A stretch of DNA of 64,000 nucleotides from Vespula vulgaris (GCF_905475345.1 NC_066588.1:372001-436000), one strand, 5' to 3'. Shown: positions 22,612-36,056, counted from the first letter of the stretch. A program made the numbers and translations. Notes: generated by a model from the sequence alone, not told the origin.

Positions 22612-24480
22612 TTAGTTCCACATTATACTTACTGGATCCTGATTTTTCGCTTTTACTTTCCGTTCAATTAGATTTTCTAGAGCTTCGCTCCGTACACTTA
22701 ATGTTTCGATTTTTTCCACCAGTTGTTGGTATGGAGATGCTGGCTGTCCACCCATTACAACATGTCCTAATTTACTGTCTATTTTTGCATCTAATCGAGC
22801 ATTACGAATTAAATTAACTATCCAACATTCTGCTACATCTGCTTTCATATTTAATTTTTCCGCAAGCATTCTGGTAAATATAAGGATTATTTCAATTATA
22901 AAGTATCCTCTTTGAAATATATAATTATAGTAATAAATTCCGAAAATATACCCAATACTAATACATTGATGAATTCTGCAGAAAGTTTCAAAGATCATTA
23001 ATCTAGCATTTTCCACAAACTCATTCAACAATGCAATAAGGAAGAAATCATTGAATACAACGGTTTGACATTGTCGCAATTTCTTTCTCGCACCGTCAAA
23101 ATCAAAATTAACATACAAGTGTTCCAAAAATTCAGTAATAGGATCCCGATATGTGTAAGATTCCTAAATTATAAATAATGAAATATAAATGTGCTACAAG
23201 GAAACAAAATTTTTGTAGATGTTTAAACCAACCTGTTGTATCACTTTTACAAGATCTTTTAATATAGAACGTCGAGAGCGATTGACAATTACCGCTGCAG
23301 CTAAGTAACGTAATATATGTGGGCACATTGTTTGTATAGCATTTAGATAACTGCAAAAAAATAATATGTAATAAAGCAATAATTAAGAAAGATATATAGC
23401 GATACGATACATACTGAGGTCGATAAAGAAACATTTCAATAATCAAATCTCTTCCCTTAACATGATTAAAGAATACAAACAAGCTCCAATGAATAAGCCA
23501 TGTACGTAACTGTAACACTTGTACAGAATTTCCAATAATATTACTATCAATATATTCTCTTAACTTGTTTACATCCTCAAGTGCAGTTTCCCAGTTTTGT
23601 ACAAGAATCTCTGAAGCTAACTTGCCCCATAATACATTTAAATAATTCTAAGTAAAAATAAAAAGAGTTAGATTTGTTTACATAATATCAAAGATTATAT
23701 AATTTAAAATAATGATACATAAATACCTTGTCAGTTGGTGGCATTATTAGCATGTAAAAATAAAGATATGAAGTGGAAACAGAATAATTACCACATTCAT
23801 AACGATAATGTGCAAGTTTTACAAAGTTGTCCATCATTTCTACCCTAAACTATAAGATACAATTTAAATCAATCAATTGCGATAAAAACTATATCTTATA
23901 AATGAAGGATGATTATATCAATTGCATAACTTACATCAGATTCTTGAGTAAGATAATTACTCAAAGCCTTTGAATCTCTCATGTTTTCCATTTTCTTCAT
24001 TACTTCTTCATTATTCATTAATGCTACGACAACGGAAACATTGTTTTGCAATATGCTAAGTTCTTGCAGAACACCAGCACGCCTAGCTTTTAATTCCTGT
24101 AGTAATAAATATTTCAAATTTTTATTATAGTATTACATTGAGTATATGATCAGAAATACAATAAAAATCCTTGATAAAGTTATATTTATATCTAATTGAC
24201 ACATACCTCTGGAACTTCCAAATTAGGATACAATTGTTTTCGAATATCAATTGTATAATCTATCATATTAGTTTTACTAAGAATATCCAATTTTGCTTGA
24301 AGTAATTCATCTTCGTCATAAATCTATATAATAATAAAACATGATATAATTTGGCAAAAAGAGACGCGAAAAAATATGTATATTACTTACTTGTTTAGCA
24401 GATAAAAATTCAAGAAGTGGGAAAACCAAATGACGATCCAAATATTGTCCTATTCGAGACGTTAAATCGTATTGTGCCAT
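22612..24480 (-). CDS. eIF3e: eukaryotic translation initiation factor 3 subunit E (eIF3e/Int6)
   Basis: Eight coding exons on the minus strand: 24391-24480, 24207-24323, 23935-24096, 23727-23849, 23415-23647, 23233-23350, 22952-23163 and 22612-22870, giving 437 aa (family about 435-445). The start [20 protein letters not shown] is the conserved eIF3e N-terminus. Other family blocks are [78 protein letters not shown] and, in the PCI winged-helix region, [22 protein letters not shown]. It is a PCI subunit of the eIF3 octameric core that recruits the 43S complex to mRNA. The exon at 23727-23849 only keeps frame with the TATAG acceptor that starts it at TTTAGG; the TTTAG six bases downstream would shift the frame. 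It is head-to-head with ZC3H15. Confidence 0.97.
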
Positions 24481-25102
24481 CGTGATTTCTAACAAATATT
24501 ATAAACGTTGACTCTAACCACACTTAAAAAAGGAATGTTTCACGCAACGTGTTCTCCATAAAGTTTTCCATAAAGTTACTAGCGTAAATAATCGATAGAT
24601 GATAGCATTGACAATTCCAATCGTTGGACAACTTCATTCGACTCTATTATAAATGATTCAATTCACGAGTCCATACATAATAGCCCGTTTTCATAGTATA
24701 CAATAATACATATTCTTATTATTAATACTATATATTTCTTGTCTATTTATAAAAATGCATTAAATTGTTGTATAAAATAGATCTTCATTTATTTAAAACA
24801 AGTATGTATATCTCTCGTAACTTGAAAAGTAAAAACGTATTTAAATTGAAAACTTACCTACACACTAGAAATAACAAAACTTTCTAAAGTTTCTAAATGT
24901 CAAACGGTGGAATAGGGTGTTCTCTCTTTGTAATATTTAAAAGCCTGATCGAACTGCATTCTATTAAATACTTTCCTTAGTAATTTAGTCGCTCCGGCGA
25001 TCCGGTAAATGGATGGAAGGTTAACTATGTTAACATTGTATGAACAATATTTGATATATTTTTAAATTTCAAGTGGCTTTGTGAATTTAAAATTTTAACA
25101 CG
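24481..25102. promoter_or_regulatory. bidirectional promoter region of eIF3e and ZC3H15
   Basis: The two start codons are 622 bp apart on opposite strands, both for translation-related housekeeping genes. A partial DRE-like AATCGATAG lies near 24588. No TATA box is obvious. Shared regulation is inferred from the layout. Confidence 0.45.
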
Positions 25103-26964
25103 ATGCCACCTAAAAAAGCACCTGCTCCGAGTAAAAAAGCGGAACAAAAGAAGAAGGAGAAAGTAATCGAAGTATGTAAAAGTATCATATTTTTGTTAAA
25201 AATCGTTTCTCGTATTGATGTACACGTGTAATAACACGAATAATAATTTGTTATAAGAATGCATACTATCATTTACTAACACGTGTATCTTTTCACATTT
25301 TATTTGTAGGATAAAACCTTTGGTATAAAAAATAAAAAAGGTGCAAAGCAGCAGAAATTTATACAACAAGTAGAAAAACAAGTAAAATCTGGTGGTGTTA
25401 ATCCACGAAAGATAGAAGATCCTAATGCTAAAAAACTTGAAAAAGAAAAAAAATTGAAAGAACAGAAAGAATTAGCACTTATTTTCAAACCAGTTCAAGC
25501 ACAAAAGATAGACAAAAGTAATTTCTGATAAAATTTATTTATTTTTATTTTTTTTTATTTTTTTTATTTATTTATTTTTTTTTTTTAATCATTATAATCA
25601 ATTATGATAATAAATTTACTATTTCTAAGAATTTTTTGGAGATTTTTTAACATAATTGGGATGTACAGGTACGGATCCAAAATCTGTTATATGTGCATTT
25701 TTTAAGCAAGGACAATGTGGAAAAGGAGATAAGTGTAAATTTTCTCATGACTTAAGTATAGAACGCAAAGCTGAGAAACGATCTTTATATTGTGATATGA
25801 GAGATGATGATAAAGAAGCAGATACCATGGATAAATGGGATGAAGATAAGTTAAAAGAGGTTGTAGAGAAGAAACACGGAGGAAGTGGTCACCGACCTAC
25901 TACAGATATTGTATACATTTTAATAGACTTTATTATTATTTAATTAACATTAATGTAATGTAATATTGATATTATATTAAATACTTTAAATTGTAGATCT
26001 GTAAACATTTCTTAGGAGCAGTAGAAAAATCAAAGTATGGATGGTTTTGGGAATGTCCGGTTGGTCAAAAGTGCATCTACAGACACGCGTTACCACCTGG
26101 TTTTGTTCTTAAGAAAGATAAAAAGAAAGAGGATAAGAAAGATGAAATTTCATTGGAGGATTTAATTGAAAGAGAAAGAGCAAATTTAGGACCTAATCAA
26201 GTATGTGTTTATTTTTATAAAATTTGTTCCATTTATTAAACTGTTATAAATTTGAATATCTAATTAAACTTAACAATATTGCTTGAAATAAAATATTTTC
26301 TCACTCTTTATACATTGCAGACAAAAATAACTTTAGAGACCTTTTTGGCTTGGAAAAAGAGAAAATTACAAGAAAAGAAAGAACAAGCTATCAAAGATGA
26401 AGAAAAAAAAAGAAATGACTATAAAGCAGGTCGTCAAGTGGGTATATCTGGTCGTGAAATGTTCTACTTCAATCCAGAACTTGCTGCTGGAGATGGTACT
26501 TTTATTAGTATTATATGTCTTGTCAACTTCAAATTGACCACAATTATAATTAATTTCCTTATATGTTTGTTTGCATCAGGTATTGATGATGGTGATGAAG
26601 CAATATCCAGTTATGTACGTGAAGAAGATGAAGAAGAAGAAAAGATTGAATACAGGGAACTTGATATGGAGCGACTTGCCTTTGAAGCTAGTGAGACTGA
26701 TACTACGGGTATAACAGTTGCATCTATGGATCGTTTGAAAGCTAATGGTACTGCTGAAGACAATAAGGATAGTACTGGTAATATATTTTATAAATTAACA
26801 ATTTATAGAAATGATAATGGCGTTTTAATAATCTGCCATTTTCTTTTCAAATAGTGACTGTAGGAGAAGGTGCAACTGCCTTAGCAATAAATGAAAATCT
26901 ATTTATGGAAGAAGATTTAGAAGATTTAGAAGAAGAATTAGGGGACCTGGACTTAGAGGAGTGA
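25103..26964 (+). CDS. ZC3H15: zinc finger CCCH domain-containing protein 15 (DFRP1)
   Basis: Seven coding exons: 25103-25171, 25310-25517, 25669-25910, 25997-26200, 26321-26495, 26580-26777 and 26855-26964, giving 401 aa. The N-terminus [20 protein letters not shown] and the block [18 protein letters not shown] are family signatures. Two CCCH zinc fingers follow: [19 protein letters not shown], and ICKHF...[13 protein letters not shown]. Then come the DFRP segment ([31 protein letters not shown]), SGREMF, an acidic region and the C-terminal [17 protein letters not shown]. The protein stabilises the DRG1 translational GTPase and associates with ribosomes. All introns are short with canonical sites. 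It is downstream of the shared eIF3e promoter and in tandem with CMTR1. Confidence 0.96.
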
Positions 26965-27852
26965 TCCAGATGTCCCATTCTTATTTCTCCTCTCAATATA
27001 TTAATAATATTTGCCTATGATCATATATCTGTATTGTCCAGAGATTCATTAGTCATAAGTATAATGCAATGTGTCATTATTTACTTCAACCTATAAACAG
27101 GAAACCTAAAATTAGATACTGAGGGCTGGTCTCGCGCAAATAACTAAAAAAAATGAACATCATCTTGTTACAACAATATTTTTAGCAATTTTTATTTTAT
27201 ACATTCATTGGAATACATAAATTTTAACTCTGTCCTATCGAACTCAACGCAAGCCATTGTTGATATATATATTCTGAAAAAAAAATCTGACCGTAGGGCC
27301 GATTTAGGGTTTGGTTTTTTCTAAGGGTTGGGTTTTTCCTACGGGTTGGGTTTTTCCAGCAACAATAGATGAATCACCCGTTAGGAAAGTGAAAGTTATC
27401 CCAACCGACGGATGTTCAAGTTTGCAACCATACGACGAAAAAAGTCAATATTATTTCTGCATCTCAAAATTATATTTCTCGCATATTGCACGGTTTTTTA
27501 ATTAAAAAATTTTATTTTTGTTTATCAAATTATTAAATAACACTTAGATATAATTACTAATGATTAATCTAAACTCTAAAAGTATAGATCGATGTGATTT
27601 TCTCGTATTAATTTTTACAGTTGGCAACAATGATTTGGCGTGAAGTTGCTTATCGCGATATCTCGAAGTGAGCAGTGCGTTGGTAGACACCACGCATTAA
27701 AGAGCGTCTTATGCTTGCGACGCGTTGCAAGTAATCTCAAGTAAAAAGTGTACTGCGAAATGTATATTATTTTCATTAATGTTGTTATAACGGAATGAAA
27801 CAAAGAATTATTAGTATTAATAAAAGTGTGAATAATTAGTATTAATAAAAAT
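26965..27852. other. ZC3H15 3' flank and CMTR1 upstream region
   Basis: About 890 bp without a gene. It contains a short G/T-rich tandem repeat (27301-27358) and a GC-richer stretch at 27620-27760 that may be the CMTR1 promoter or 5' UTR. Small ORFs here are not convincing. Confidence 0.5.
27301..27358. repeat. three-copy tandem repeat, unit about 17-18 bp
   Basis: Three degenerate copies of a GGGTTTGGGTTTTTTCTA-like unit stand in tandem between ZC3H15 and CMTR1. The last two copies are nearly identical (GGGTTGGGTTTTTCC). Confidence 0.7.
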
Positions 27853-30800
27853 ATGGATAAAATAAATAATTTTAATAACGATCTTTTTCTGTCAGAGAAT
27901 GAATATGGTATGTACTATTATTTAATACTTTTTCACATTTTTTTTCTTAGATGTTTCTTTAAATAAATATATAATAATATCTTCTTGATTTTTAAAGATA
28001 TTAATTTTGTATATAGAGTTTAATTGCAAGAAGTATTTTTCAATCTTATATCTACTTCAATGATACTTTACTTTATTACATTAAATTATTATAGTTTTTT
28101 TTCTACTGATTATTTATCTATTTTATTTTAGACAGAAATGATGGCGATTATAATGATAATGAAGTTACGAGATATCATGATGCAAAGAGTAATTTCAAAT
28201 CGAAAACGAAAAAAAAATATCGTACTTCAGCTTCCGAAAGTACAGTTAAGAAAAAGAAACGAAGCAAAAAAGGTACTGATGTAGTTTCGAATAGAGAAAA
28301 AGAAGCTTCCATATCGAATATTAACGATTATGAAGGCGATTATTCGAAAAACTTTAATGAAACTAACAACGATCCTGAATTTGAGATAAAACATATATCT
28401 CACGGTCCATTTTATGAAGACTTTAACAAAGATACAGAGGTTGATAGAATACAAGACATGACCTCTCCTTTCAATATTGAAGCATCTGTTTCTAATGTAT
28501 CAAAGGGCATTAAAAGACGTCATATATCGACTGACGACGATACAGATAATGACGATCAGAATACATGTAAAAAGTATGGTGAAGATAGAAATAGAGGATT
28601 TATAAAAGATAATATAGAATATAATATCGATAAAAGCCTTGAGAAAAATAGACAAAGTCACTTAGAACCGTTCTACGAAGATTTCAATAAAGATCAATTT
28701 GAGAGTTCGTATGAGATGACCGCAAATTTTAGCGAAGATACACCAACATTCAATATATCCAAAAGTGGCAAAATAAAGTACAATAAATCGTTTGATGATA
28801 ATAAGTCATTAAAAATAAATGAAAGTAGTGACCAAGAAAATTCTTCCAAAAAAATTTGTTTGGAAAAAATAGGAAATGTAACATCAAACACAACTGGTAA
28901 TGCTACTAATGGAAAGGGAAAAGCAGAACTTATGATGGAAAAAATGGGATATCAAGCTGGTAAAGGTCTTGGAAAAAATAATCAAGGTCGATTAGAGCCA
29001 GTACAAACTTCGATGCAACGTGGACGCAGAGGAATTGGTCATTCTTATCCTGAACTTGAAGCTGCGAGCCTTAAATGGGACCCTAAAGAAGAGGTAATAC
29101 AAATTAAAGAAGATATGGAATGGTTGCGAAATATACACCATCATACATTAACGACAAAAGAAATGCACGATTGGATGGTACTGGGTCCAAAAAAAGAAAC
29201 AATACATAATGAAACTAAATTTTGTGAATCAAAAATAGTTAAAGATATCATAAATTCAAAAACAATATTTGATAGGATAGATAAAGTAGAAATGCGTAGA
29301 GCAAGAACACGTTCCAATCCATATGAAACAATTCGAGGTGCTTTCTTTTTAAATCGTGCTGCTGTCAAAATGGCAAACATGGACAAAGCTTGTGATTTTC
29401 TATTTACAAAACCGACTAATTTAAAAAACAATGAGCTACTGTATTTCGCAGACGTATGCGCTGGTCCAGGTGGTTTCAGTGAATACGTTTTATGGAGGAA
29501 AAAGTGGCATGCTAAAGGATTTGGTTTTACTCTAAAAAATGAGAATGATTTTAAACTAGGTGATTTCTATGCTGGATCACCAGAAACTTTTCATACCTTT
29601 TATGGTCCGAAAGGTGATGGTGACGTATTTGATACGAGTAACCAGGAAGCTTTCAGAGATTTAATAATGAAACATACTCATGGCAAAGGTGTACATTTTA
29701 TGATGTCAGATGGTGGATTTTCAGTTGAAGGACAAGAAAATATTCAAGAAATTTTATCGAAGCAATTATATTTGTGTCAATGTTTAGTTGCCCTGATGAT
29801 AGTAAGAGATGGTGGTAGTTTTGTAACTAAACTATTTGATCTCTTTACGCCTTTTAGTGCAGGGCTAGTATATTTGATGTATCGTTGTTTCGATGAAATA
29901 TGTATTTGTAAGCCAAATACTTCAAGGCCTGCAAATTCTGAGAGATACTTAATATGCAAAGGAAAGCGACATGATACACACGACGTTATGAAATATTTAT
30001 TTCATGTAAATAAATTACTATTAAAGCGAGACGAAGATAAGGATGTTATGGAATTAGTTCCATTAGAAGAATTAGAAATGGAAAAGGAATTTTTGCAATA
30101 TTTGAGAAGATCTAACAATAATCTTGGAAAAAAACAAATTATAGGTCTTCTCAAAATAGCTGCTTTTTGTGAAGATAATACACTTTTTGAACCAAGACAA
30201 GCAGATATGCGACGACAATGCTTGGAATATTGGGAACTACCAGATGAAAGTCGTACAGTACCGGCTTTCTGTAAACCGCAAGATAAAATCAAACATCTCA
30301 TTAAAGAACGTGATACTTTACTTTCATATCAGCCACAAAAATTAACAGTTGACAATATCAAGCAGACTATATTATCTTCACCATATGATTGGCTATGTAC
30401 ACCTTGTGGTACTGGACAATTTACAGAACCAGATAAAATGGCTACATTTTATATGAGTATGGGAAGAAGAAAAGTATATCGTTATATAAAGAATAGTTGG
30501 GATCAAATTAATGACCTTAAAATAGAATTACCTCCTGACACCCTCGTATATGCTGAAGTAATAAGTGAAACCACTAAAGAAAGAAAGAGTCAACACAAAG
30601 TATTTGCACTACATATTTTAGATGCTTGGATACTTGGTGGAGAAGATATCAGTCAAAAATATTTGCCAGACAGGTATGTATATATATTATGTAATCAGAA
30701 AACATGTATACAATGTGTATATTTATAAAATTTATTTATTTACATTTAATTTAAAAAAATTTATTTACACAGAGTTTAGTTTTATTTAATTATTCTTTTT

Positions 30801-31335
30801 ACAAAACTTATATTTTAACAATATATCAATTTATATTTTCTAATCATTACAATATTCTTTATACAGGCATGAACTTATAAAAAAATTTTGTGAAGCTTTA
30901 TGGAAACCATCTCCTAATGATTTCGCAAGAGTACGTGCGAAAGAATTATATCCCTTTGATCCTGATATCGATAAAAAGATACAAATTTTTCGACGTCTTA
31001 TGAAAAATAATCGTCCAGAGTTAACTTGTGATATACCAAGAACATCTCTAGACGATGAGGATACACCATACTTCGTACCAAAAAGTGTCATCTTTTTGAG
31101 AAGTACTAGTCGACCTTGGTTTCGATATAAGAGTAGAAGTCAAAATGAAACATATGTTCATAATAGTAAAACTAATGAATCACATTACGATATACGAAGG
31201 CCACCAGCAGCAGAAGCTAAATTTGAAGAAACATTTTCTAATAGTATTATATGGTTTTGGCCCCATGATGAAACACTTTCTATGGAAACTGTAGTACAAT
31301 TTGTTAGAGCAAAATGTTTAGGAACAAATAGATAA
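27853..31335 (+). CDS. Cmtr1: cap-specific mRNA (nucleoside-2'-O-)-methyltransferase 1
   Basis: Three coding exons, 27853-27907, 28132-30673 and 30867-31335, give 1021 aa, longer than vertebrate CMTR1 (~835) because of a long N-terminus. Order: a charged, disordered, Lys-rich N-terminus; a G-patch (about 280-322, MMEKMGYQAGKGLGKNNQG); an RrmJ/FtsJ 2'-O-methyltransferase with SAM-binding DVCAGPGGFSEY (about 459-470), MSDGGFSV with the catalytic Asp (about 543) and VTKLFDLF with the catalytic Lys (about 584); a guanylyltransferase-like region; and a C-terminal WW-like domain with RPWFRYKS and YDIRRP. An upstream Lys in AAVKMANMD fits the K-D-K site. The enzyme methylates the ribose of the first transcribed nucleotide (cap 1) in the nucleus. 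The N-terminal part contains two copies of a PFYEDFNKD element. Confidence 0.96.
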
Positions 31336-31929
31336 TAAATAATTATGATACAAACAGCAAGAGTTAGAAATATGATATATATACCAACCTACATATGGTT
31401 AAATATATATAATATAAAAAAGAATCTTTCATTATTTATAATAATGATACTCATCATTTCTGCTTATATTTTATTTAAGCAGAAATTTTTAATTAATTTT
31501 GTTTTGTTAGGTTATCAGATTTAAGTTATTATTCGAATAAAGTCTATGACGAAGCGTGATTACATATGTTAAGTTGTATTGACTTGTACGTTTTCGATAC
31601 AAGAGATAAAACTTTTATATGAAATAATCAATTTTTGTTTATAAAGCTAAATAAAACACCTTGTTACGATATGCATGCAAGTATATTCTATATAATATTT
31701 CTTTAGTGGTATTTTGTTTTGCCCCAGTATACATTAATTATGTATAATATTATTTTATAAAGTCGTAATATTTGTCATTAAAACAGCTTAAGTAGATTAT
31801 TTATTGTATACGCGCACGCGCGCGCGCGTGTGTATACACGTTTATTCACATACGTGCATACGATTTATACATAGTTTATGTATACATAAAATATCAATAT
31901 GTACAGAACATAGTAAAAAGTATAAAATT
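31336..31929. other. convergent 3' flanks of CMTR1 and NUDCD1
   Basis: AT-rich spacer between convergent genes with several AATAAA-like signals on both strands and an alternating purine-pyrimidine tract at 31810-31834. There is no gene. Confidence 0.6.
31810..31834. repeat. alternating CG/CA/GT tract
   Basis: A run of CGCACGCGCGCG followed by GTGTGTAT forms 25 bp of alternating purine and pyrimidine, a type of sequence able to adopt Z-DNA. It lies in the shared 3' spacer. Confidence 0.7.
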
Positions 31930-33812
31930 TTATGGATAAATTTGTAAATGATACAATTTGTTTTTAGTAAGTATTATTAAGTATTTATTTGTAGCAACTG
32001 CTCCCATTATGATAGAAGATGAAGAGTCACATTCCAGATCTACAATCCATTGTTTACTTATCTCAGAACCACTTTCAGGTTTTTCATAAAGAAAAACATG
32101 TCTTGTATGTTCTATTATGGCAACATAAGAACCATCTGCAAAGCATAGCATTGAACGAAGAATAAAATTTAACAATCTAAGTAAATATAAATCTTACCTG
32201 GAGAACATACACAAAATTTTTTATTACTTTTACTTGCTTCAACATACCCAAAACCTGGGAATGTTGTAGTATGTTTTATATTCCATATATTGTCTTCTAC
32301 AATATCAGTAATCCAAAGACAGCCATCATGATCGTGTCTAAGACATATTGCCTGTCCAAATTTCATTTTATATGTAAATAATACATGATTGTTTGTTCCA
32401 AGAGTAGCTAGATGTGTTGTTTTTTGTGATATAAGATTTATTCTTTGCAGAATGTTGTCTTTCCCTTCTATATCACATTCTTCCAATTGTTCAGAATTAA
32501 ATCCTAAATATGGTTGACCTTCTCCACAAGGTGCATCTAAATTTTCAGAACATAAATGGGCTAATCTACAAATAATATAAAATATGTAAATATATAAATA
32601 TGTAAAATAATGTAAAATAATATAAAATAAAATGGCAATAATACCTAGAATGAATTTCAGCTGCTAATGATTCATTTGACAAACATTCACCCCCTGTATC
32701 ACCTTTAATTAACTCATTCCACATTAAACCACTTTCAAACTTTACTAAATCCAATTGTAATGTATCCTTCTCATGTTTCCAAGTTGTAAGTTTCTCATCT
32801 AATCTGTGTTGACATTCACCTTGTATTAAAACATTATCATTTACAGTAATTGATATTTCAGTTGATTTTACATTAACTTTTGCCTGACTTTGATAATATT
32901 TCTCAGGTATTTTAATCCAAACTGTGAGTGAATCTTCATCTTGAGACCAACAATATTTAGGGATTTTTATATGTTCTCTATCGCCTATGTCTGTTATACT
33001 ACTTTCTGTGATTGTCTGATTGTTAGATTCAAAAGTTACATTATTTTGACAAATGGAATGTAAATGGTCACCATTTTCTTCTATAAATACATATTCTACG
33101 GTACCTCGTACCTTTAATACTTGTTTGTTACATAAATGAAAAGTTTCTTGATTTTTGTCAGATTGTTGCCAAGTATAAAATAATAATACAAGCTTTGTAC
33201 ACTTTTTCCCATTATCATCAGCAACAGATGATAATGTAACAATAATTTGAGATTTAGTTTGCACATACTGGACATCTAAAATAACTCCAGGCTCTGCTTC
33301 TTCTAATAGAAATGCTTTAACATGGCCAGATTTATCTTCTTTTAATAAATGGAGGCTGTTACCTCCATTAGAGATTACTACAGTATTGTTGACAGTAAAT
33401 CCAATTGATGGATTGTATAATGATTTTGATGATTTGGCATTAGAAATACATAATTTATATATTTTTTGGAGAGATCCATTTTTATTCAGTCGCCAAACTA
33501 TATATTCTTTATCCACAAACCAACATGATGTATCATAAGGATTTTTAAATAAATGATTGTGAAGTGCAAATAATCTTACCTCCAACCAAGATTCTTGATC
33601 GGGACTCAATTCTAACCTAAATACATCTGAAATATATTTAATTCGTGTATCTCAAAGTTAATCAAATTCTTAATAAAAGTATAGGTTATATACGTACCAT
33701 TCTCCAAACTTATTTCAGATTTCACAGGAACAATGTCTGGAGAGAATTGATATTTTTCAAAACGTGGATTTAAAAGAGATCTATCAGGACGTAATTCTAT
33801 TATTTTTGTCAT
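31930..33812 (-). CDS. Nudcd1: NudC domain-containing protein 1
   Basis: Four coding exons on the minus strand, 33698-33812, 32645-33626, 32198-32565 and 31930-32135, give 556 aa (vertebrate ~583). The N-terminal half and the C-terminal third read as beta-propeller repeats (TSCWFVDKEYIVWRL, GFTVNNTVVISNGGNSLHLL, LYEKPESG). Between them is a p23-like CS domain at about residues 259-335 (PKYCWSQDEDSLTVWIKIPE, TVNDNVLIQGEC, WKHEKDTLQLDLVK). Layout and motifs fit NUDCD1/CML66, a Hsp90-co-chaperone-like protein that in mammals binds the RNA helicase DHX15; partners in insects are not shown by the sequence. All splice sites are canonical. Confidence 0.92.
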
Positions 33813-35021
33813 TATTTGTAATGTCGCAACTCACAGAAACTACGTAGACAGACTCGACGTACAAATAACTACGCAACGATACATCAAGATACGCCATAAA
33901 GAAACATCTTAACTAATCGTGATATATTGCGAATTATAGATATATTAGTTAGTAGATAAATAAATAAGATCCATTTAATCGATTGATCAAATGAAACATT
34001 GCATTCAATTTAAATAAAAATCACGCATGTATATGTAAACTAAAATTATACACATACATATAAAGAAAAAAGAATACAACGTAATTGATCCTTTCGTAGC
34101 TCCGGGAACTTAAAATATTTATCGTAAAGATAAAGCAATGTTATAACATGTCAATTTATTACAAACAATATTATTACAATGTTATATACAATCTAACTCA
34201 ACTATTCTGGTACATTTCGTATTTATTTACATTATGTATAAATACACGTATTTACGTTCACGAATTTTATCAACATTTCATTTTAAAGTTAGAGCGTAAA
34301 GTAATTACATATTCTTATTAAAACTTATATAAAAAAATAAATAATGAAAGCATTAAAGAAAACAACAGAAATATTAACTTCTGTATTCACAATAGATGAG
34401 CTGTGCATAGCAAAAAAATAAAACATGTATTTTTTTGATTCATTAAAATTTTCATTATACAATTCTATTGCGTTCATTATTTTTCTGCTTATTATTTTTA
34501 GCAACTACTATGTTTTTCCAAAATTCATTATTGATTAGAACAGTTAGTAAAATCCAGAAATTTATAATACATAATCGTTATTTGTTTCATTTCATATATA
34601 TCCATATAGTGAAACATAAATAAATGATGTATTATTGTAAACATTTTATGAACAATGTTTAATTTTACTTAATACTTAGTTAAAAATAATTTTAGAACAT
34701 TTAAACACATATGTGTTTATGCAGATCAGACTTTTGTAGATTTTTTCTCTGCTTATTTGAAACTAAGTATCACTATAAAAACGTCTATTCAATTTCAATG
34801 CATAAATTATATTTTTTGTACAAATCTTCTGGCAGTTTATATCATGAGCTAATGGTTTTGAAAAGCAAATCATTTTTAATGATTTCAATTTTTTATTTCG
34901 TGTTAATAAAATTTTGCCGAGCCGAAAGCTAAGTAAAAACATCTAATTATTTATGATATATATAGACCATATTTATATAAATCTAATCAACAAAACCGTA
35001 TGCAAACAGTTCATATAAGAT

Positions 35022-35055
<34 letters not shown>

Positions 35056-35157
35056 TTAAATTCATTTGCATTTGGAGTTTTATATAAGTATATATTTTTA
35101 TGTGAATTTAATTGTAACTTAATATTTTTTTGATATATCACAGCCTCATAAGATGTA
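33813..35157. other. NUDCD1 promoter side and NAA60 3' flank
   Basis: About 1.3 kb of very AT-rich DNA between two minus-strand genes. The 33.81-33.95 kb end should hold the NUDCD1 promoter. A pure T run of 29 bases lies at 35024-35052. No gene is supported. Confidence 0.55.
35024..35052. repeat. 29-bp poly-T run
   Basis: An uninterrupted T homopolymer downstream of the NAA60 stop codon. It could be an expanded microsatellite or the tail of an old retro-insertion. I see no target-site duplication to choose between these. Confidence 0.9.
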
Positions 35158-36056
35158 TCATCTGTGATAAGAAAGTATAGTGGTAGCCCATAAAAGCCGT
35201 TGCCAAATCCATCGAGGTACTCTACATGGACCAAGACTAGCCATCGCTCTGGCTAAATGTCGAATCCAATCCCATATACCCCATGGTGCATGTCCACCAT
35301 TGACGTAAAGAACGTATGTAAAGCCATCTTTACACCTTCCATGAATGTAATAATAATATGGTAAAAAACTGTGTAATCGAAAATGGCACCTTTGATAAAA
35401 CAATATAGCAGGCACATTGCTAGATAGAACATGTAAGAAAACTGCTTTCACTAAAGAACGTTCTGGAGCAGTGACATGTGCCAATAACTGCTCCAATAAT
35501 AATGATGCAATACCATTTCTTCTATATGTACGGCGTACTCCTAAACTAAGTATATATCCAACTAAAGAATCTTTCCCTAGACTAGGACACAGAATTCCAC
35601 GATCTTCTTCGTTTAACTTGACATACGGTTTAATCTCAGCAACAATAAGTCCTATAATTACTCCACCATATACTGCAGCTAACGCGTAAAATCTTGAAGA
35701 GCTTGTTATCTCTTCGTACCATGAATTTGGATAATCTGTAAAAATAGAACTACCGTGTTATCTTCCACTACATATATTAAAGCGTAAATTGAGATAATAT
35801 TCGTCTCACCTATGGGAAACCAATCTTGGCAAAGTGCACGAACTTCTTCTAAATCGTCCGGACACAAAAAACGTAATTGAACCTCGCCCAAAACGCAAAG
35901 AGGGACGGTCACAGAAGTCACGGGGGTTGTCGGACCACCAAACCAATTTGTTGTTAAATTTCTATTCGTGTACGCGCGCTTATTTCTCGAGTCAACCTCT
36001 AGTTCACTTTTTTCGATTTCCGGCAAGATAAGGTACCGGTTAAAGGACACGGCCAT
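35158..36056 (-). CDS. Naa60: N-alpha-acetyltransferase 60 (Golgi NatF)
   Basis: Two exons on the minus strand, 35810-36056 and 35158-35735, give 274 aa. The GNAT domain begins near residue 60 with VQLRFLCPDDLEEVRALCQDWFP, continues through SWYEEITSS, IGLIVAEIK and ILSLGVRRTYRRNGIASLLL (acetyl-CoA loop R-x-x-G-x-A), LHVLSSNVPAILFYQ and LPYYYYIHGRCKDGFTYVLY. The NGGHAPW segment and an aromatic, amphipathic C-terminus follow, as in NAA60, which sits on the cytosolic face of the Golgi and acetylates N-termini of membrane proteins. The N-terminal 55 residues before the GNAT domain are not conserved in my memory of the family. A 79-aa upstream ORF (start 36279, stop at 36040) overlaps the chosen start codon by 17 nt. 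Confidence 0.93.

Noticed and set aside
23845..23940. Apparent frameshift between eIF3e exons 3 and 4
   Set aside because: The nearest acceptor TTTAG|GGTAG gives a frame break, but TATAG|TTTAGG a few bases upstream restores phase and adds the FR residues found in the family, so there is no frameshift.
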